DNA of 36,664 nucleotides, taken from assembly GCA_002427615.1 (NCBI GenBank), contig DIFH01000121.1, positions 1 to 36,664 of the forward strand, written 5' to 3'. The position numbers were made by a program, and so were the translations under genes. Shown here piece after piece: positions 32,865-36,664 of the stretch. The number at the start of each line of letters is the position of its first letter. The stretch's first letter is position 1. Below the pieces are notes generated by a model. That model was not told where the DNA came from. It did not search any database and saw only the letters and a program-made list of their open reading frames with translations. Origin of the DNA: Paludibacter sp. UBA5753. Lineage in GTDB: Bacteria > Bacteroidota > Bacteroidia > Bacteroidales > Paludibacteraceae.

Positions 32865-33494
32865 GGCATTATAAAAAAAAAAGATACGAACCATATAAGC
32901 TATAAGGAAAATGAATAGACTTTGGACAATTTTGTTACTTGCAGTTGGATTTTTGATAACTGGATGCAGCACAGGAAGAATAACAAGTTTAAATCGAAAA
33001 CCTAATGAGGCAATTATTATTGCAAAGATTCAGATTAAGGATGGAGATACATATCTGAATAATAAATGGAATTTCCTTTTAGATGAGAGATTATGGGCTA
33101 AATGGGCAGCTTGGCCAGATGAACAGAACTACATTTATATGAAAGTGCCAGTTGGAAAGCATTTTATTGCTCTGCTTCAGTATAATGGATTACATAAAAA
33201 TATACCTGACAATTATTTAACGATTGACATAAAGGAAAATAAAATTTATTACATCGGTGATATAGTTTTAAATTGGACAATTGATAAGAAAAAGGATGCT
33301 ACTAATTATAAGGGTGGAGGAGCAATTGGAGGCGTAGCAGGAGCAATTGCTGATTCAAAAAAACCAGGGGAGTACATTAAAGTAGATATTGTTGATAATT
33401 ATGAAGAAACAACAAAATATTTTACTTATAGATTTCCTAATTCACAACCGATTGAAAAGGAACTAATGAATATTAACAAATAACGCCACCTAAC
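32859..33494 (+). mobile_element. Integron-type gene cassette 2 (putative, right end lost)
   Basis: It begins TTAGGTGGC (32859-32867) and its gene is followed at once by GCCACCTAAC (33485-33494), the exact complement, which is the R'' of its own attC. The matching L' and R' arms are not found in the next 180 bases, so the right part of the site seems lost at the junction with the gene remnant. Confidence 0.5.
32911..33483 (+). CDS. Cassette-borne hypothetical lipoprotein
   Basis: 190 residues. MNRLWTILLLAVGFLITGC is a textbook lipoprotein signal with Cys19. The mature part has a beta-rich region with YIYMKVPVGKHFIALLQYNG (about 74-93), DIKENKIYYIGDIVLNWTID, and a glycine-rich stretch GGGAIGGVAGAIADSKKPG (about 135-153) that could be a membrane-associated helix hairpin. 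The VPVGKHF pattern resembles DUF2846-like lipoproteins, but I do not claim the family. It is AT-rich like the HNH gene and bracketed by perfectly complementary 10-base ends (GTTAGGTGGC/GCCACCTAAC). No own promoter was recognised. Its role is unknown. Confidence 0.8.
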   Translation: MNRLWTILLLAVGFLITGCSTGRITSLNRKPNEAIIIAKIQIKDGDTYLNNKWNFLLDERLWAKWAAWPDEQNYIYMKVPVGKHFIALLQYNGLHKNIPDNYLTIDIKENKIYYIGDIVLNWTIDKKKDATNYKGGGAIGGVAGAIADSKKPGEYIKVDIVDNYEETTKYFTYRFPNSQPIEKELMNINK

Positions 33495-33653
33495 ACAGTG
33501 TATACATTATGCGGGTTTCAGAGTAATTTGCAAGTTCAGAGCTCGCTGACCGTTGTGATTAATTGACCTAAAGTTAGCTACCGTTGCCGGTAACCAGCGG
33601 TCACTATCAAAGGTTTCTCTTAAAACGTCCGCGAAGCTTTGTACATTTAATAA

Positions 33654-33965
33654 GGATATCCGGTTGGACGGGGGGTATTGTCAGAAGAACCCGATGCCCT
33701 TACTTATCCTGTATTAAATCAAAACGTACCCAATCCGTTTAATAGTGCTACCACCATTGGCTTTTATTTGCCAAATACAGTTACTAATGCCAACATTTAT
33801 GTATATGATATGAATGGCATTCAATTAAAAAGTTACCCAATTACCGAAAAAGGAAAAGGAAATGTTATTATTCAAGGTTCTGAACTTAACGCAGGTATGT
33901 ATCTATATACATTAATTACCGATGGTAAAGTGATTGATACGAAAAGAATGATTCTTACTAAATAA
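33654..33965 (+). pseudogene. Orphan T9SS type A sorting-domain remnant
   Basis: About 100 in-frame codons after a stop at 33651, with no ATG at the beginning. SEEPDALTYPVLNQNVPNPF, NSATTIGFYLPNTV, IYVYDMNGIQLKSY, GSELNAGMYLYTLITDGK and DTKRMILTK make a complete T9SS sorting tail of the kind that ends large surface proteins (often tail-fibre/S74-type). The passenger domains are absent and the upstream sequence is unrelated non-coding DNA from the broken cassette end. It is most simply the 3' end of a truncated gene. Confidence 0.75.
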
Positions 33966-33986
33966 CCTATATAAATAATAAATCAT

Positions 33987-34871
33987 ATGAAAACAAAACT
34001 ATTTATTATTACAATGAGTGTGATATTTTCACAACAATTGCTAAATGGACAAACAAGTTATATGCCTGTATTTGGAGATACAACACGTTATTATTGGTCT
34101 ATGCAAGGGATCGATGGTTCTTCCTATAGTTATTATGATTATATTAGAAAAAATGATTCTATTATTATTCCTGCTTATCTTCCTTATGATTCACTCCTTG
34201 TCAATCAAACAAATTCTAAAATATGGGTAATGAAATCAGATGGTTACGGGAATCCCCTTGGACGGTTTTTAGTAATGGATTTGGATTTACAAGTAGGCGA
34301 TAAATACACCGACCAACAAGGAACTATCCATACTGTTGACAGTGTATATATTAAAGAAAATCGCAAACATATCAGATTTGAAAAAAAACACAATGTTGCG
34401 ATTGTAATTAGCACTCCAAGTGGTGGCGCATCTGTAGATTCCCTACATTTTGAATTTATAGAAGGGGTAGGAAACAATATTTGCTTTGGTGAAGGAACGA
34501 TTGCTAATCCTGCTATTACCTGGCTTCGGGTACAATATAAAGATGGGCTATTATCGTATGGCGTTCCTGAATGGTTTCCCTGTTGGGATAAATATATTGG
34601 AGATCAAACAAGTATAACCAAAATAACGGATAATAAACTCCGCCTATCCCCTTCTCCTGCAATAAGCAAATTAAATGTAGAAATACCAAATACTTGTAAT
34701 TTGAAGGATTTAATCCTAAATATATATGATATAAATGGGAAACAGCAATATGCTTTTTTCCCAAGTAATCGATTGATAATAATTGATATCAGCAAATTTA
34801 ATTCAGGAATATATATTATGCAATTAAGAAATAATGATTTTAATGAAACAGTAAAATTTATAAAATCATAA
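33987..34871 (+). CDS. Secreted protein with T9SS type A sorting domain
   Basis: 294 residues. Signal peptide MKTKLFIITMSVIFSQQLLNGQ. The body (about 25-205) is a beta-rich domain of unknown family (TTRYYWSMQG, KIWVMKSDG, FLVMDLDLQVGDKY, HFEFIEGVGNNICFGEG). GVGNN and the following CWDK resemble small secreted proteins common in Bacteroidetes. The last about 80 residues (LRLSPSPAISKLNVEIP, LILNIYDINGKQQ, IDISKFNSGIYIMQL) are a T9SS type A sorting tail. The next gene starts five bases after its stop, so the two are co-transcribed and both exported. Sequence is AT-rich. Confidence 0.82.
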   Translation: MKTKLFIITMSVIFSQQLLNGQTSYMPVFGDTTRYYWSMQGIDGSSYSYYDYIRKNDSIIIPAYLPYDSLLVNQTNSKIWVMKSDGYGNPLGRFLVMDLDLQVGDKYTDQQGTIHTVDSVYIKENRKHIRFEKKHNVAIVISTPSGGASVDSLHFEFIEGVGNNICFGEGTIANPAITWLRVQYKDGLLSYGVPEWFPCWDKYIGDQTSITKITDNKLRLSPSPAISKLNVEIPNTCNLKDLILNIYDINGKQQYAFFPSNRLIIIDISKFNSGIYIMQLRNNDFNETVKFIKS

Positions 34872-34876
34872 ATACT

Positions 34877-36664
34877 ATGAAACGATTATTATTGCTTTCA
34901 CTGACAATCAGCTTTCTATATTTGCAGGCACAAAATGCTCGAAATGGTTGGATATTCCCTACAACTGGCAATTTTCGTATTTTTGTTGTTTTTGCTGAAG
35001 TAGAAGATGATACATTAAATCTTAATGTTCCTGGATGGAACAAAGGACAGATGCCTGACAATCCTGATAGTTACATTGATGCTGTTGCGGGTTCAAATTA
35101 TCAAAGTTATATGAGTAATTATTTTTCAGAAATATCCTTTGGTCAATTAAATATTACTGGTGATTATTATCCCAGCTTGATAAAAATTAAACTATCTGAA
35201 CAAACGACTGATATATACAAAACTGTATTCGATAAATTAGCGAATCTTTGTAATGGACAACAAATACAAACTGCACGAGGATTGAACTTTCCCAATGATT
35301 TTGATTTATGGACTTTTACAGGATATGGTTTAGCAAAACAAAACGTTTCAGATAATAAGATTGATTATATTTTAATCTACTGGCGTGAAAATAGCAAAAT
35401 TAATTCAACTAGAGGCTCTGGCCAATTATATACATCTATCTACTATAATTCAACAATAAATGGTAAAAATATTTCAACTTATGGTATGGTATATTCCGAT
35501 GACGTTTCAACATTCAGACATGAATTTGCGTATGGAATAGTAGGTTCAAATGACTTCCATTCTGGTGGAGCAAACTCTAACTTTAACAGAATTTTTATGC
35601 AAAATTATAGCGGTTATAGCATTTTATCAGGTTGGAATAGAACTAATGATGGTTATAATGGTTGGGACAGATACCGTTTGGGCTGGAAAAATGCTCAAAA
35701 AAGTTTTGTGATTAGTGCCAATAATACATCTGGACAAGAATTAAATGCCGACTTGGTTTATGGTCAAGCATTAGCTAATGGGGACTCTGCCATATTTATA
35801 CTAAAGAATTTTGCAAGTTCTGGCGATGCAGTGAGAATTAAATTACCGTATGTAAAATCAGAAAATAATCTGGCAAAAGACCAATGGCTATGGATCGAAA
35901 ATCATCAATTGCTATCAGGAACAATTGAGTATGATGACAATAAGTATGGTGAAAACAAGCAAATGTCGAAAGTGCCGAAAGGTATTTACTTGAATATACA
36001 AGTAGGAAATGAAGATTCTACTACTTATTCGAATAGCGGACCAAATTACATTTCCCCTCTCAATAGTTTTGGCAATTATGACTTTACTTATACAGGAGAT
36101 GTAGCTTCTATGTCAGATCAAACTGCAAACCCCTTTACAGGAGTTGGTTTTTCCTCTTATCATCCTGTAAACGCAAATGGAGATGAATCTTTATTTTATA
36201 TGTATAAGGATAATCTATATAATTTAGAAGAAAAATATTTTCTCACTTATAATTATAACGGAACTAATTTGGGTATCGAGAATTGGGCATCATCTGGTTG
36301 TCCCACTTGCTACTATCTGGGTTCTATATATGATGCTTTTTATACTGGAGGCAAAATTTCATTATCTACTAATCCAGCTCCCGTTCCACGAATAACCTAT
36401 TTTACAAATATAAAAACTTATCTAACTTCTCTTAACATAGTTCCAAATGGAAAAAGTTTTGATAATCGAAAAATATATCTTAATGGTATTTGTGTGCGAG
36501 TACTAGAACAAATGTCTAATGGTGATGTAAAAATATCAGTACGATGGAATGATTTTAATATAAATAATAATGTGCATTGGTGTGGTGATATTGTTCTTAA
36601 CGAACAGATAAATATTCAACCTAATGCAACTGTTATATTACTAACATTTCGGAGAAGAATTTCT
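34877..36664 (+). CDS. M6-like secreted protein with altered zinc motif (3' end outside window)
   Basis: 596 codons are open to the window edge. MKRLLLLSLTISFLYLQAQ is a signal peptide. FRIFVVFAEVEDD, SYMSNYFSEISFGQLNITGDYYP and DYILIYWREN follow the layout of M6-type peptidases, where the peptide region before the zinc site contains the same FxEMSxGxxxxxGDY pattern. The expected HExxH is FRHEFAYGIVGSNDFHSGG, so H215 and E216 are present but the second His is Tyr219; H228 nearby might substitute. The C-terminal part (about 300-596) is beta-rich and unassigned; a T9SS tail would be beyond the edge. It is the second gene of a pair with 33987-34871. Confidence 0.75.
   Translation, partial: MKRLLLLSLTISFLYLQAQNARNGWIFPTTGNFRIFVVFAEVEDDTLNLNVPGWNKGQMPDNPDSYIDAVAGSNYQSYMSNYFSEISFGQLNITGDYYPSLIKIKLSEQTTDIYKTVFDKLANLCNGQQIQTARGLNFPNDFDLWTFTGYGLAKQNVSDNKIDYILIYWRENSKINSTRGSGQLYTSIYYNSTINGKNISTYGMVYSDDVSTFRHEFAYGIVGSNDFHSGGANSNFNRIFMQNYSGYSILSGWNRTNDGYNGWDRYRLGWKNAQKSFVISANNTSGQELNADLVYGQALANGDSAIFILKNFASSGDAVRIKLPYVKSENNLAKDQWLWIENHQLLSGTIEYDDNKYGENKQMSKVPKGIYLNIQVGNEDSTTYSNSGPNYISPLNSFGNYDFTYTGDVASMSDQTANPFTGVGFSSYHPVNANGDESLFYMYKDNLYNLEEKYFLTYNYNGTNLGIENWASSGCPTCYYLGSIYDAFYTGGKISLSTNPAPVPRITYFTNIKTYLTSLNIVPNGKSFDNRKIYLNGICVRVLEQMSNGDVKISVRWNDFNINNNVHWCGDIVLNEQINIQPNATVILLTFRRRIS

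Noticed and set aside
33541..33610. GTTAGCT near 33573 as the R' of the second attC
   Set aside because: It breaks GTTRRRY at one position and no L' complementary to the CAGTGTATAC side is beside it.
30391..33700. CRISPR array or prophage in the accessory region
   Set aside because: No regularly spaced direct repeats and no phage structural or integrase genes are present.

Overview
The window looks like chromosomal DNA from a member of the Bacteroidetes, most likely Bacteroidales. The evidence is a type IX secretion (T9SS) sorting domain on several secreted proteins, a PorT-family outer-membrane barrel, a Bacteroidetes-type split methylmalonyl-CoA mutase small subunit, a LysS with the long C-terminal extension, and repeated promoters of the Bacteroidetes sigma type (TAnnTTTG, sometimes with TTTG about 19 bases upstream). 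No ribosomal RNA is present to place it further.

Bases 1-30,390 are mostly ordinary core genome. On the minus strand come a CPBP membrane protease (cut by the window edge), menA, mutA and a cyclophilin lipoprotein. On the plus strand follow a bile-acid/sodium-symporter-family protein and a PlsC-like acyltransferase. A T9SS cargo protein (minus) faces a LysM/periplasmic-binding fusion and a PorT-like barrel (plus). Next is a three-gene uronate operon, kduI-kduD-DUF4861, for unsaturated uronates released by polysaccharide lyases. Housekeeping genes follow: tsaB, an Lrp regulator, rsgA, frr and pyrH, an aldo/keto reductase, lysS, gpsA and pgi. Then come a small lipoprotein, tRNA-Pro, a large secreted M6 metalloprotease, a TtcA-like tRNA thiolase and a tRNA-Gly/Leu/Leu operon.

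After the tRNA operon, about 30,391-36,664, the character changes: long gene-poor stretches, visibly AT-richer genes, repeats, and no housekeeping genes. This accessory region holds a gene fusing an HNH nuclease to a DGQHR/ParB-like domain, then a lipoprotein gene. An attC-like integron recombination site separates them, and each gene is bracketed by matching R'/R'' half-sites, as expected of integron cassettes (no integrase is in view). Next come an orphan T9SS C-terminal tail without a start (a gene remnant), and two adjacent secreted-protein genes. The last is a large M6-like protein whose zinc motif reads HEFAY instead of HExxH; it runs off the window.

The most interesting items are the HNH-DGQHR protein in a cassette-like context (possible one-gene defence or modification-dependent nuclease), the attC-like architecture, a tRNA-Gly gene whose D-loop carries a GC-rich palindrome resembling the tip of a nearby dispersed repeat, the dispersed repeat itself (4471-4607 and 30451-30590, with a minimal form at 14631-14670), and the altered M6 active site. 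All functional statements are from motif reading; no database search was run.
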